A stretch of DNA of 64,000 nt from Flaccisagitta enflata (Eukaryota; Chaetognatha; Sagittoidea; Aphragmophora): contig OZ231126.1 in the NCBI GenBank assembly GCA_965153355.1, positions 23,002,001 through 23,066,000 on the forward strand, in the 5' to 3' direction. Position numbers and translations under genes: made by a program. Under the pieces are notes generated by a model, which worked only from the letters and a program-made list of their open reading frames with translations, was not told the origin of the DNA and made no database searches. Shown here in pieces: positions 33,604 through 44,189 of this stretch (positions within the stretch are counted from its first letter, which is position 1; every line of letters begins with the position of its first letter).

Positions 33604-34553
33604 TGATGGCGCGCACTATGCGCCGATATGACACCAAAATCCACTATGTGCTCAACTACAGCTAAAAACTCTAAAAATCAAATAATATTTTATTTAAGGT
33701 AAATAGATAAAAAATGAAATTGAAGTTATGAAGGGGTAATCATGAAATATCAATTAAGCATACAATTTGCATTGTTGTTTTGGTTGAGTTGATAGAATCT
33801 GTATTTTTGCATTCATTCATTAGCACTTTTTTTATTAGTTCTTAAATGCAAAGATCTTATAAATCTTAGAAAAATGTCTCATTGCATCCAAAGTTTTTTA
33901 CAAAAAAAATTCATTGAAAATTTTTTTTGCAGAAATATTTTTTTTTTGCAGAGAAATTTTTGCATCAAATTTTTTTTGCATCAAAAATTTTTTTGCAATA
34001 AAAAAATTTTTGCATCAAAAATTTTTTTTGCATAAAAAATTTGTTTGCATTAAAAATTTTTTGCATTTAAATTTCTTTTGCATTAAAAATTTTTTTCGCA
34101 TCAAAAATCTTAGCATCAAAATTTTTTGTCATAATAAATTTTTTTCAAAATTTTTTTCGTCAAAATTTTTCTTTTGTCAAAAGATTTTAGCATCAAAAAT
34201 TTTTTTTGCCATTAAAAATCTCTCTTTTTAAAAACGATCTTTTTTCAATAATTTTTGCATCAAATTTTCTTCTCCTTCAAATTTTTTTTGCATGAAAATT
34301 TTCCTTAAATTTTATTGTAAGATTTTTAGCATTTAAGAAAATCTACAATTTATACATTTGATGTAGGTTAAAAAAATTTGTTTTGATCAGTCTTAAGCAT
34401 GCACTAATTTGAGTTGAATCTTATAACATAAAATATTTTTGAGAAAATCTTTTATTGTTTTTTCTTAAACAATATTATTTGATTTTTGTTTAATTTTAGT
34501 ATAATTTAGCAAATAGTGCATTTTGTGTCATTACGGCGCATAGTGGGCCATCG
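33604..34553. mobile_element. About 950-bp AT-rich element with terminal inverted repeats
   Basis: GATGGCGCGCACTATGCGCC at the left and GGCGCATAGTGGGCCATC at the right are inverted; the match extends about 45 bp inward (TATGACAC, AAAATCCACTATGTG against CATTTTGTGTCATTA). The centre (33,905-34,310) is a tandem of GCATCAAAAATTTTT-like units of about 15-18 bp. The near-identical frames are unreadable as protein. No transposase. Target duplication unclear. Confidence 0.75.
33905..34310. repeat. GCATCAAAAATTTTTT short tandem repeat
   Basis: About 20 units of 15-20 bp, each with TTGCATCAAAAATTTTTT or a variant. AAAAATTTTT is self-complementary, so the strand can fold at every unit. Confidence 0.85.
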
Positions 34554-34629
34554 AATCCACGGCATTGGCGACAATCAACGTCGAAAGCAAAAACGTTAAA
34601 ATTCGAAGTCCAACAAGAAATAAATCCAT

Positions 34630-34655
34630 AGAGAGAGAGAGAAAGAGAGAGAGTA

Positions 34656-34701
<46 letters not shown>

Positions 34702-34702
34702 C
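34630..34702. repeat. (AG)n interrupted microsatellite
   Basis: AG repeats with AAAG and TAAG interruptions. Confidence 0.95.
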
Positions 34703-34737
34703 TAAATACAGGATTTTTTGTTGAAGAATTAGTGCAT

Positions 34738-34905
34738 TTCATTTCCATTGAAGCACGACAACAGAATTTTATCAATGATTTCCCATTTCACTGAAGCACG
34801 AACTTCAAAAAGGCCAGTTTTGTCTTTTTCCACTGAAGCACACCATCGTGCTTCAGTGAAAAACTATTTAACTTAAGCACGAATTACGTGCTTAAGTGGA
34901 TGCCC
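34738..34905. repeat. ACTGAAGCACG hairpin cluster, copy 2
   Basis: TTCCATTGAAGCACGACA, ATTTCACTGAAGCACGAAC and a hairpin CCACTGAAGCAC-ACCA-TCGTGCTTCAGTG (34,830-34,858), followed by a second hairpin CTTAAGCACG-AATTA-CGTGCTTAAG at about 34,873-34,897. Related to 28,363-28,535. Confidence 0.82.
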
Positions 34906-35109
34906 CGTCAAAGCCTTTGGCATGTGCCGGTGGACGGGTACCGTAGAGGACAGGCGAAGAGATACTAATACTAATTTGGTCATTGGGCAGGGGCAAGACA
35001 ATTACGAAAATGTTAAGAAAAACAAATTATGTCTGGAAGACATTGAGGCACATTGTTGGATGGACATGAACCTGATAAAGGTTGTTCAATTATTTCTCTC
35101 TCCTCTCAG

Positions 35110-36647
35110 ATTATTTCTACAACAGATACAAATGGTCCACTTCGACAGCCCATTTCCCTCAAGGAGCCTCCTCTTCATCAGCACCTCCTAACTTCTCTTC
35201 AACTTCTGCTTCGAAAGTGCGTTTTCCAAAAGTTGACGACCCAGGATCCTCGTCTACAACGTGGTCACCATTGACATTACATCCATCATCAACCACAGTG
35301 CCATTAATCTCGTCTGCAACACAGGCGTTGACATCGTCTCCGGCACTGTCTTCCTTCGTTGTAAGTTTAACAGCACCATCATCCTCATCTACAACACAGG
35401 TGTTGACTTTGTCTCCAGTGCTTTCTTCCTCAGTTGCAACTTCAACAGCACCATCATCCTCATCTGCAACACAGGTGTTGACTTCATCTCCAGCGCTTTC
35501 TTCCTCAGTTGCAACTTCAACAGCATCATCATCCTTGTCTGCAACACAGGTGTTGACTTCGTTTCCAGCGCTTTCTTCCTCGGTTGCAACTTCAACAGCA
35601 CCATCATCCTTGTCTGCAACACAGGGATTGATATCGTTTTCGGCGCTTTCTTCCTTGGTTGCAACTTCAACAGCTCCATCATCCTCATCTACAACACAGG
35701 TGTTGACTTCGTCTCCAGCACTTTCTTCCTCGGTTGCATTTTCATCAGCACCATCATCCTTGTCTGTAACACAGGTGTTGACTTCATCTCTAGCCCTTTC
35801 TTACTTGGTTGCAACTTCAGCAGCACCATCATCCTCGTCTGCAACACAGGTGTTGACTTTGTCTCCAGCGCTTTCTTCCTCGGTTGCAACTTCAACAGCA
35901 CCATCATCCTCTTCTGTAACTCAGGTGTTGACTTTGTCTCCAGCCCTTTCTTCCTTGGATACAACTTCAACAACACCATCATCCTTATCAACAACACAGG
36001 TGTTGACTTTGTCTCTGGCGCTTTATTCCTCGGTTGTAACTTCAACAGCACCATCATCCTTGTCTGCAACACAGGTGTTGACTTCATCTCTGGCGCTTTC
36101 TTCATCAGTTGCAACTTCAACAGCACCATCATCCTTGTCTGCAACACAGGTGTTGACATTGTCTCGGGCACTTTCTTCCTCGGTTGCAACTTCAACAGCA
36201 CCATCATCCTCGTCTGCGACACAGGTGCTGACATCGCTTTTGTCTTCATCTATTTCACCAACGGTTTTGTCCTCAACCTCAATCTCTTCAACGCAGCCTA
36301 GGATTTCTGCAACCAAGGCCTCCAAAATTCCCTCTACTTCAGGGTTATCATCGTCAGTGGCAACAGCTACAAAGCCAACAACATCAATGCCCCATACCTC
36401 GGCCGTATCCACTCGATCATCTTCAACTGCTGTGTCTCAGGCGTCCTCTGGTTTTACATCTCCAAGAACAGCAACAACAACATCTCCAAGGAATTTGCTG
36501 GGATTCATAATACCCATTGTTCTTTTACTCATAGTCATCATTGCGGTGACTTATCGAAGAAACAAAGAAACAAGGCCAACACCTATACTTGCGAGACACT
36601 ATACTTATACACCTTTAAGTCGCCTGGAAGACTTCCACTTAGAATGA
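35110..36647 (+). CDS. Mucin-like Ser/Thr repeat membrane protein, terminal exon
   Basis: A pyrimidine tract and acceptor TCTCTCCTCTCAG precede 35,110; the open frame upstream has no ATG, so this is a downstream exon (entering in phase 1). It encodes about 512 residues. Order: unique N-terminal part (YFYNRYKW, SKVRFPKVDDPGSSS); about 12.5 copies of a 25-residue repeat of type SATQVLTSSPALSSSVATST plus APSSS (35,315-36,225); a non-repeated Ser/Thr/Pro region; a hydrophobic helix LLGFIIPIVLLLIVIIAV (about 36,495-36,550); then YRRNKE and a 30-residue tail. Ser/Thr-rich repeats with one helix and a short basic-started tail fit a heavily O-glycosylated type I membrane protein. The tail's last 26 codons lie in a family A fragment. 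The plus-strand alternative frame and the minus frame are also open across the repeats, a property of the 75-bp unit. The start exon may be at 26,506. Confidence 0.6.
35315..36225. repeat. 75-bp coding minisatellite, about 12.5 units
   Basis: Unit of exactly 75 bp (ACACAGGTGTTGACTTCGTC, CTTTCTTCCTCGGTTGCAAC, TTCAACAGCACCATCATCC). Most differences between units fall at TCG positions, turning into TTG or TCA, the pattern of CpG decay on either strand. Because 75 is divisible by 3, all units share a frame. Confidence 0.93.
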
Positions 36648-36710
36648 CTAAGAATGACTAAGAATGACTTAGAATGACATAGTATACCCTTCAATGACCT
36701 AAAATTCTTT
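36569..36710 (+). repeat. Family A fragment, copy 18, overlapping the mucin-like 3' end
   Basis: AACAAGGCCAACACCTATAC matches the head of copy 20 (39,770), and TAGAATGACTAAGAATGAC matches its internal module. It supplies the last 26 codons and the stop of the mucin-like frame. The array and the 3' hairpin are missing. Confidence 0.75.
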
Positions 36711-37655
36711 AAAGAAAAACGAGTAATAAACAGGCCCTAATTTAGAGCGTGCCTGTGTGCTTGAGGCACTCTGTTTTTGCAGATGGTGTGCCCGGCTGGC
36801 ACACTCTCTTCACAACAGGCCAACTGAATATTATAAATGTTGATATTTTTCATTTGATTGCTTAAAGAACGATTATCTATTTCCATTCACTGAAGCATTC
36901 ACTCATGCACTTATTCTTTGTTTTTTTTTTTCTGAGGGATAGAATCCCTTTGGTTTCATTTACAATTTGGAAATTTTTTTATAAATAAGAACTCAATCAA
37001 ATGAATGGATAATAGACCTCGGAATCTTTGATCCATATATTCATTCATTCAAAAATTGATTTGTGAGTTCATACATTTACAAGGGAGAATTCTTAATTTC
37101 TTAACTACAAAAATTATCAATTTCTGACTAATTCTGTATTTTCGGCATTTTCTGGCGAAATCGCTGTTTGTATCATTGCGTGGTATAATCAAGTGTGAAT
37201 ACAAAAGTGAGGTTGAAGCTTGGGCACGCTCATTCTCCGTCGGGCACGCTGAAATTGTGAGGAGCGTGCAACTGCTCGATGGAAACATTTTGATAAAATC
37301 ATTTTTTCTTTCAAGCAATTCTTTTAATAATAAGTATTTTCATGATAGATTTCCGGTTTCTGTACCCATTATCCCAGTTCTCACTAGTTGATGTCTTGGA
37401 GTTAACTGTCAGGATATTGGTAATTTTAACTATTTTACTGGCTAGTTAAAGTTAATTATTGCGGGTCCTGTGTTTTTTCCGCATAATTGTTGCGTGTTGG
37501 CATGACGCACGTGATTCTATTGTACAGCCTTGTCATTAGGCGCCGTATGGGAGTTTATGATTTTGGGGGTGCCATCTCCAATTTGTGAAATGACAACTTC
37601 TTTGTGTCGCAAACAATCTAATTGGTGATTTTTGTTTCTCTATATGTAAAGACAC
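36711..37655. other. AT-rich unassigned DNA
   Basis: Has the palindrome GTGTGCCCGGCTGGCACAC at about 36,788 and no gene or RNA recognised. An AATAAA at 36,726 (ACGAGTAATAAACAGG) could serve as polyadenylation signal for the mucin-like gene, about 80 bp after its stop. Confidence 0.4.
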
Positions 37656-37656
37656 A

Positions 37657-37659
<3 letters not shown>

Positions 37660-37745
<86 letters not shown>
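37660..37745. repeat. (CT)n microsatellite
   Basis: About 86 bp of perfect CT. Confidence 0.98.
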
Positions 37746-37747
<2 letters not shown>

Positions 37748-38076
37748 AAGTGTGTCCCAACAAGGGGCCGCTATGGCGGCCCAGCGGTCCCTTGCCATAC
37801 GGCCCTGGTCATTAGTATCTTGTTCCTTTTTCATTGATCCCTTTCTCATTTAGAAGCAATGCCACTATCTCTTGATAAAGAACATTTAATTCCTCACATA
37901 AAAATTTGCCGCTTCTTCAATCCAAAGAAGATTACGTTAGTTAAGAATCGGATGAAAAATTTGCTAACTAGCTCAATGATAGATCAACAACAACAGCACC
38001 AAGCAACGTAAAAATTCGCTTGTCCCCTTGCGAGTAAAAGGTAACAGAAAATGGAACAAGAAACGAGAAGAATGCC

Positions 38077-38301
38077 AACAAGGCCGGATACATGACCAAA
38101 AAGCAGTCGCTGGCGGGTTGGCGGGGGCAGTATACTGAGGGGCAGGGCAGTAATACGAGTTGGTAGGGGCTCTATTTTGGGTGGGCAGGGGCTGTTATCT
38201 CCAGAAATTACCAATTTGGTCAATTTCGTATCATCCAAAATTTTGCGTTACGGACAGACCTTCAGACCCTCTTATAGAGTCGCTTAGCCAGCGACTAAAA
38301 A
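38077..38301 (+). repeat. Family A repeat, copy 19
   Basis: AACAAGGCCGGATACATGAC head, GGCGGGTTGGCGGGGGCAG, GGTGGGCAGGGGCTGTTATC, GGACAGACCTTCAGACC and CTTATAGAGTCGCTTAGC ending GCGACTAAAA. The array is nearly absent. Confidence 0.82.
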
Positions 38302-38507
38302 GAAGAAAAAAGAAGAAAAGAGACCATTGCAAAACGAACCATGTTTTTTCGTCAAAACATGCCATAGTAAGTTTGTGGCAAATTTGATTTTGAACGATGT
38401 CCTTGTCAAATATCTCTTTAAAATACATTGATTTTTAACATTTTGACACAGGGACAACAGCATCAATTGAATTTATCATTCCCTGATTATCATAACGGGT
38501 GGTTTTT

Positions 38508-39285
38508 GGGCAGCGGCCCCGAAGGGGACGAAGTCCTGTAGAACACAGGGGGAATCTGTCCGTCCGTCCGTCCGTACGTCCGTACGTCCGTACGTCCGTC
38601 CCCCCCCGCCCCATTCTCAGGGCTTTGTCTTCTTTGGAGTGCAAATCCAAGCAAAATGGCCCAAATCCAAGCAAAATGGCAAAATCCAAGCAAAATGGCT
38701 AAATTCTGGCTAGAAAACCTGAATTTTGGTCAAAATTCAATCATTTTGGCCCCTAAGATCTAGATCCTGGTTTCTAATACCCAGATTCTGGCCTCTAAAA
38801 CCCTAATCCTAGCCTCAGAGATCTAGATCTTGCTCTCTGTGACCCAGATTCTGGCCTCCAGGACCCAGGACCTGGCCTCAAGGCCCTAAATCCTGGCCTC
38901 AGAGACCCAAATCCTGGCCTCAGAGACTCCAACCCTGGCCTCTGAGACCCAGATTCTGGCCTCAGAGACCTAGATCCTGGCCTAATCCCCCCTCAACTTA
39001 ACCTACAAACTTCTCAAGAAGAGCAGGGGTACCCTTGTCCATATACTACCTTTTGTCATTTCTCCATGTTATTCAATGAGAGTTTGAATAACAGGGCTTC
39101 CTAGACAGAAGGAAGGCTGAGAGAAGGACGGACGGACGGATGGACGGACGGACAGATTCCCCCTGTGTTCTACAGGACTTCGTCCCCTTCGGGGCCGCTG
39201 CCCTGCTCCCCCTCAACCTAAATCACATACTACTCAAGCAGGGCACGGGTACCGCTGACCACTTACTGCCTTTGGGCTGCTATTA
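38508..39285 (+). mobile_element. Family B element with perfect about 60-bp inverted repeats, plus tail
   Basis: Left end GGGCAGCGGCCCCGAAGGGG, ACGAAGTCCTGTAGAACACA, GGGGGAATCTGTCCGTCC (38,508-38,570) is mirrored without a visible mismatch at 39,142-39,203. Between them are CAAAATGGCNAAATCCAAG repeats and CTCAGAGACCCAAATCCTGG units. A non-inverted tail (39,204-39,285) reads AAGCAGGGCACGGGTACCGC, TGACCACTTACTGCC and GGGCTGCTATTAA. Very similar to the interior of 24,793-25,540. No open frame of interest. Confidence 0.88.
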
Positions 39286-39530
39286 AAAAGGTAGCTTTTA
39301 ATTTTTCTAATATTACTTTTTTTTTAGCTACCTAGATATGATCGTAGCCTACATGTTTCATCATGAACATTATTTATGAGGATCAATATTTTTCATTTTA
39401 TCTTTAAAAAACTGAATTGAATTAGGGACCACCTAAAGATTTTGCTTAAATTTGACTAAAAATCAATGATTTCGATAAAACTTACTTTTGAATGAAAATA
39501 TAATGGAAGTTGTACCGTTGAGGTTGAGGT

Positions 39531-39710
39531 TCAATTGATGAATCAGACATGGTGAAATCAACGTATGAAATTTTTTTTTAATAACCGAAAATTTTCGAAC
39601 AGTTCTCTGTTCTTCATCATGATGAAGAACAGAAAACTGTTCAAAAATTTTCAGTTATTTAAAACAAATTTTCCTATGTTGATTTCACCATGTCTAATTC
39701 ATCAATTTGA
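39531..39710. repeat. 180-bp palindrome (foldback)
   Basis: Arms of about 88 bp: TCAATTGATGAATCAGACAT at the left, ATGTCTAATTCATCAATTTGA at the right, centre GTTCTTCATCATGATGAAGAAC with no spacer. By eye only a handful of mismatches. No recognisable target duplication. Confidence 0.92.
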
Positions 39711-39769
39711 ATGAAAATAGTCGAATATTAGTGGGTCTTAGGAAACTAAAATTACCAAGATTTTTAAGT

Positions 39770-40182
39770 AACAAGGCCAACACCTATAAGTCGCGTGCGG
39801 TACATAGATAACTTAAGATGACTTATATTGACTCAAGATGACTTTTATTGACTCAAGATTACCTAAAATGACTCAATAATACTTTTAATGACTTAAAAAG
39901 ACATAAAATGATTGAAATGACTACTTTGACCCATTTGACTTAAGTGACTTGAAATAACATAGAATGACTTAAAATGACATAGAATGACTTAGAATGACTT
40001 AGAATGACTTAGAATGACCTAGAATGACTTAGAATGACTAGAAATAATTTAAAGTATAATAAAAAACAAAGTGTGACGGACGGACCGACGGATGGACGGA
40101 CCAACGGATGGACGGACAGATGAACTGACGGACCGACGGACCGACAAAGCGGGTTGTTGAGTCGCGTACACGTGACTAAAAA
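39770..40182 (+). repeat. Family A repeat, copy 20 (long AGAATGACTT module)
   Basis: AACAAGGCCAACACCTATAA, GTCGCGTGCGGTACATAG, then about 230 bp of a degenerate 10-bp tandem (TTAGAATGAC and relatives, 39,800-40,050), a GGACGGACCGACGGATGG array, and GTTGAGTCGCGTACACGTG ending ACTAAAAAA. Confidence 0.88.
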
Positions 40183-40324
40183 ACCAAATGCACATCCAAA
40201 GCATTAATAATAACTAATCAGTTTTAGTTATGAACAGGCAATAATGCTCAGAAAAAATATTTTGGTTTACCATATATAATTTGAATTTGTGTATCTTAAT
40301 CATACATACAAATTCAGAGATTCG

Positions 40325-40511
40325 GTCCGTCACAAAGTTGCTTTAAAGGCTTTTCATCGCGTTGTTCATGTTTCTGAAAAGGGGAGAAGAAGCTTGGAGT
40401 AGGAAATAGCTGTTTGAAATGTCTTTTTGAAAAAAAACCGTTTGTCTGTCCGTCTGCCTGACTATTTTTGAAAGTGCCGACGCACGCGACTTAGATCTAA
40501 TGACCTTGTTG
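40325..40511 (-). repeat. Family A-related repeat, copy 21 (reverse)
   Basis: GTCCGTCACAAAGTTGCTTT, GAAATGTCTTTTTGAAAAA, CTGTCCGTCTGCCTGACT, AAAGTGCCGACGCACGCG and CTAATGACCTTGTT. The same arrangement is at 44,791-45,051. The 3' hairpin end is lost. Confidence 0.75.
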
Positions 40512-40763
40512 GTTAACAAACTGGAAACAACCCTCTTTCTTTTGGCCTTATTGCACTCAATGTATATCATATCAATCGCAGCAAAAGACGCTCAAATTTG
40601 CAAAAGAGTAAAGTTATTTCTTTTTCAAAGGCGCAGTTTGAGTCTTTGACTGAGTAAGAAAACGCGTCTGTATTTTCGCTTGTTCGGCATTTCGCTACAA
40701 ACTCGCGCTTGGGCCAAAAAGCGACTCAACTCAACTGGGAGAGAGGATCGAAGTGAGGGAGAA

Positions 40764-41240
40764 TAGTCGCAAAAGCGTCAGATGGTCAGCGGTCCCCGCT
40801 AACCCTAAGATGATGAGGTTATGCGGTGGTGAGAGGGGCAGCGGCCCTGAAGGGGCCAATGACCTATGCTGTTGAAGATGTGTATTCTTAATGACTGTTA
40901 TTTGAGCCTTGAGGCTGGGATTTGAGCCCTGAGGTTGGGATTTGAGCCTTGAGGTTGGGATTTGAATCTTGAGGCTGGGATTTGAGCCTTGAGGCTGGGA
41001 TTTGGGCCTTGAGGCTAGGATTTGACCTTTGAGGCTAGAATTTGTGTCTTGAGGCAAGAATTGAGTACTGAGGCTGGGGTTTGAGCCAGATGGGTGGGAT
41101 ATGAGTCAGAAGGCTAGAATTTGAGCTTTAAAGCCAGGTTGGAGAAGGCGAAGAAGAAGGAGAAACAGAAAATGAGTGAAAATCTCCCATATGTGTGAAG
41201 GCAGAGGTCATCTGTCCCTTCGGGACCGCTGCCGAAAAGG
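40764..41240 (-). repeat. Family B element (reverse)
   Basis: ATAGTCGCAAAAGCGTCAG, GGTCAGCGGTCCCCGC, GGGGCAGCGGCCCTGAAGGG and GACCTATGCTGTTGAAG; array of TTGAGCCTTGAGGCTGGGAT units; right end ATATGTGTGAAGGCAGAGG and CCCTTCGGGACCGCTGCC. Confidence 0.85.
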
Positions 41241-41403
41241 AGGGGGAGAAAGAGGAGGATGAAGAGGCGGAGGAAGAGGAGGAGGAGGAGGAGACCGGCA
41301 TAAATTGATCTTTTATTACCCTTTGAGTTTAGACCGACGACGTTTATTACCACATCAGAATGATTGTCCAAAGTCTGTCCATTCTCTATTTGACTGTCTT
41401 ACT

Positions 41404-41508
<105 letters not shown>

Positions 41509-41538
41509 CATGGTCTAAGCTTTATTTTTAGAGAGCCT

Positions 41539-41544
<6 letters not shown>

Positions 41545-41607
<63 letters not shown>
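41545..41607. repeat. (GA)n microsatellite
   Basis: About 62 bp of GA, inverse partner of the TC tract at 41,409. Confidence 0.97.
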
Positions 41608-41610
<3 letters not shown>

Positions 41611-41699
41611 GAGGGAGAGATGAGATGTCAGCTCGGTCTAGACGACCCTTGCCTCTGACTCTTTGTGTTGCCACGCAGCATCTTTTATTCAACCTCAGC

Positions 41700-41995
41700 G
41701 TCCTTCAGAACCACCAAAGACAAGTGCCAAGGACAATCGCCAAAGATGATCGCCAAAGACAATTGCCAAAGACAGTCACCAGAACCAGTCGCTGAGGCAA
41801 ATCGTCAAAGGGAATTACCAGGGGCAATCGTCTAAGATAACTTTAAGGACAAGCGCTTATATACAATATAAAGGATAACCATCAACGACATTTGTCAAGG
41901 ACAATCTCCAAAGACAACCGCCAAGGACAATCGCCAAAGACAACCGCAAAGGACAACCGCCAAAGACAATCGCCAAGAACAATGGCTAAGGACAA
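41700..41995. repeat. About 15-18-bp minisatellite
   Basis: GACAATCGCCAAAGACAAC-type units, about 16 copies with variation, e.g. at 41,720, 41,745, 41,905 and 41,940. Confidence 0.85.
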
Positions 41996-42261
41996 TTGGT
42001 TTTCGCTTAAGATTTTTATGTACGATTTATTTCACCCATCACAATTCTCGGTATTAATAGCGACACAAGACGGAGCCAATCATTAATGGGCTGCACTGCG
42101 CGGCACGGCGACAATCAGCAAGACAATCGAGTCAATCAACTTTAGTAAATTATGTTGTTTCAAAATGAAACGCAGAGGACATTCATCTTACAAACTCGAT
42201 GGAAACACTCACTGGCGTTAGTATTACCTGTCCATTGCCTATAGAGGTTCAACACAGGTTT

Positions 42262-42395
42262 ATGTAGATAAACTAGGCCGGTCGCTTGCGGGTGGGCAAA
42301 GGCAGTAATGCGGGTGGGCGGGGGCCGTAATGCTCCAAAATAATCATTCCCGCATGCAAATTCTGCGTTATCTTGCGTTATTCTGCGGCTAAAAA
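42262..42395 (+). repeat. Family A fragment, copy 23
   Basis: AACTAGGCCGGTCGCTTGCG, GGTGGGCAAAGGCAGTAATG, GGTGGGCGGGGGCCGTAATG and CGCATGCAAATTCTGCG; array and tail missing. Confidence 0.65.
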
Positions 42396-42614
42396 ATAAA
42401 AATTGTGAAAAAAGAAAAAACAACAACAACAACGAGAAACCATGAATTACGCCGCCGTGTAGTACACACCGAACTAATGGACGAGCATATATTGAGAGCG
42501 TGAGATGAACTAAGAATTGAGTAAGACGCATTTTTGCAGGGGGGACATAAAAATCGACGCCGAGTAAAGATTCCGATTCTCTGAGGTGATTTTCAGTATG
42601 AAAAGGGAAGGGGA

Positions 42615-43095
42615 ACTTAGGGTGTGTTTCTGCTAATGTCTATGTCTCTAACTCTTTGTCTCATGAGCCTTTGGGTGTGTTTCTACTAATTTCTATGTCT
42701 CTATCTTTGTCTCATGAGCCTTTGGGTGTGTTTCTGCTAATGTCTATGTCTGACTCTTTGTCTCATGAGCCTTTGGGTGTGTTTCTGCTAATATCTATGA
42801 CGCTATCTTTGTCTCATGAACCTTTGGGAGTGTTTCTACTAATTTCTATGTCTCTATCTTTGTCTCATGAGCCTTTGGGTGTGTTTCTGCAAATGTCGAT
42901 GTCTAACTCTTTGTCTCATGAACCTTTGGGTGTGTTTCTGCTAATATCTATGACACTATCTTTGTCTCATGAACCTTTGGGTGAGTTTCTGCTAATATCT
43001 ATGACGCTATCTTTGTCTCATGAACCTTTGGGTGTGTATCTACTAATATCTAGTCTCTGTTATTGTCTCATGAACCTTTGGGTGTGTTTCTACTT
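42615..43095. repeat. 51-bp tandem repeat, about nine units
   Basis: TCATGAGCCTTTGGGTGTG starts units at 42,661, 42,712, 42,763 and onward, period 51 bp. It is open in one frame as a 17-residue repeat (SHEPLGVFLLISMSLSL). No start context, splice site or flanking coding sequence was seen, so I do not call a gene, although a membrane-like repeat cannot be excluded. Confidence 0.92.
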
Positions 43096-43224
43096 ATGAA
43101 GTTATCTGTGTGTCTCTTTCTGAGCCTCATTTACTATCATTTCCTGTAGCCTTTGTCTCTATCTTTACCTCTGTCCTCAACTGTCCCAATGGAGAGTATG
43201 CAAATAAAGTGAGGGAGAAGATGA

Positions 43225-43400
43225 ATGGAGCGAGCGACCATAGTGAGCGTATCAAAGCAAAGTGAGTGAGCGAAGTGAGGGGTGCAAACGAATGAACAAC
43301 GCAAGCACCCAATTGACTCGTTTAAAACGCAGTGGTTCGTGTGTAGAAACGCGGCCTTTACTTTGGCGGCTAGAACAGTCTATACACGGCCGAGGCATCG
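43225..43400. repeat. GAGCGAGCGAAGTGAG motif element, copy 1
   Basis: Short GAGTGAGCGAAGTGAGGGG stretch with TTTAAAACGCAG and GTAGAAACGCGGCC flanks. A related copy lies at 61,915-62,185 and a fragment at 63,635-63,665. Confidence 0.6.
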
Positions 43401-43417
43401 TCGGCCAGTCGAGGAAG

Positions 43418-43462
43418 CGGCGGAGGCGGAGGCGGAGGCGGAAGCGGAGGCGGAGGCGGCGA
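43418..43462. repeat. (GGCGGA)n hexanucleotide repeat
   Basis: Seven or eight units of GGCGGAGGCGGA. The Arg-rich and Ala-Ser open frames over it are artefacts. Confidence 0.9.
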
Positions 43463-43777
43463 AGGCGTCGTGGGCAAGACTGGTTGGGGTTTCTTGGGAG
43501 TCCGATAGTAAGTATGGAGATGCCGCCACGTACATACGGCAGCTCTCTTTTCTCTCCTGAAAATCGGAAATGGTCAAATTATCTCGCTTCACGCTTTTTC
43601 ATTAAAAGTTATAACACTCGATGAACTAAAGTAATTATAGCGACATAATGACATTTTCTTGACATGTTTGTTCATGACATGTTTTCACAGAAAATCGTGT
43701 TCAAAACAAGTCTATGGAAAACATAGGGCGGAGAAATCTAGAGTCGGGAAAACAATGTTATTATGGATGGGAAAACA

Positions 43778-43879
43778 TTTTAAGTCGTGGACACGCGACT
43801 CTAGAATTTGCCGTGCCAGTAGGTCCGTCAATTCATCCGTCCGCGACTAGGGGTGTATACGAATATACGCCCTTGTTTC
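43778..43879 (-). repeat. Family A repeat, copy 24 (reverse, short)
   Basis: TTTAAGTCGTGGACACGCG, CTCTAGAATTTGCCGTGCC, GTCCGTCAATTCATCCGTCC and TACGAATATACGCCCTTGTTT. A minimal copy of about 100 bp. Confidence 0.7.
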
Positions 43880-44077
43880 TTGTTGTAAAATCTTAATTGC
43901 TACTAAGAAAGGAGGTGTTGGACAAGAGGAGATGGTTATGAGTAGTGATCAAGATAATGTTCTAACAGATGGCCTTCGACAAGTCAAAGATAAAGAGAAA
44001 AAAGAAAGAAAAAAAGGATCAGGGGTAAAATGGAGATGAAGCGTCCACGTCTGGTAAACCCCCAAATACACACCTGC

Positions 44078-44187
<110 letters not shown>

Positions 44188-44189
44188 CC

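Noticed and set aside
35261-36301. Alternative plus-strand frame (NSTIILVCNTGVDF repeats) over the mucin-like exon
   Set aside because: It ends without any unique C-terminal domain, while the Ser/Thr frame continues into a transmembrane helix in unique sequence.
36023-36412. Minus-strand acidic repeat frame (DEDDGAVEVATEEE)
   Set aside because: A shadow of the 75-bp unit; no flanking minus-strand coding signal. It remains the second-best alternative.
42656-43099. 147-codon frame with 17-residue SHEPLGVFLLISM repeats
   Set aside because: A tandem 51-bp DNA repeat with no non-repeat coding sequence, splice sites or start context.
43262-43624. Arg-rich 120-codon frame
   Set aside because: Mostly the GGCGGA hexanucleotide repeat.
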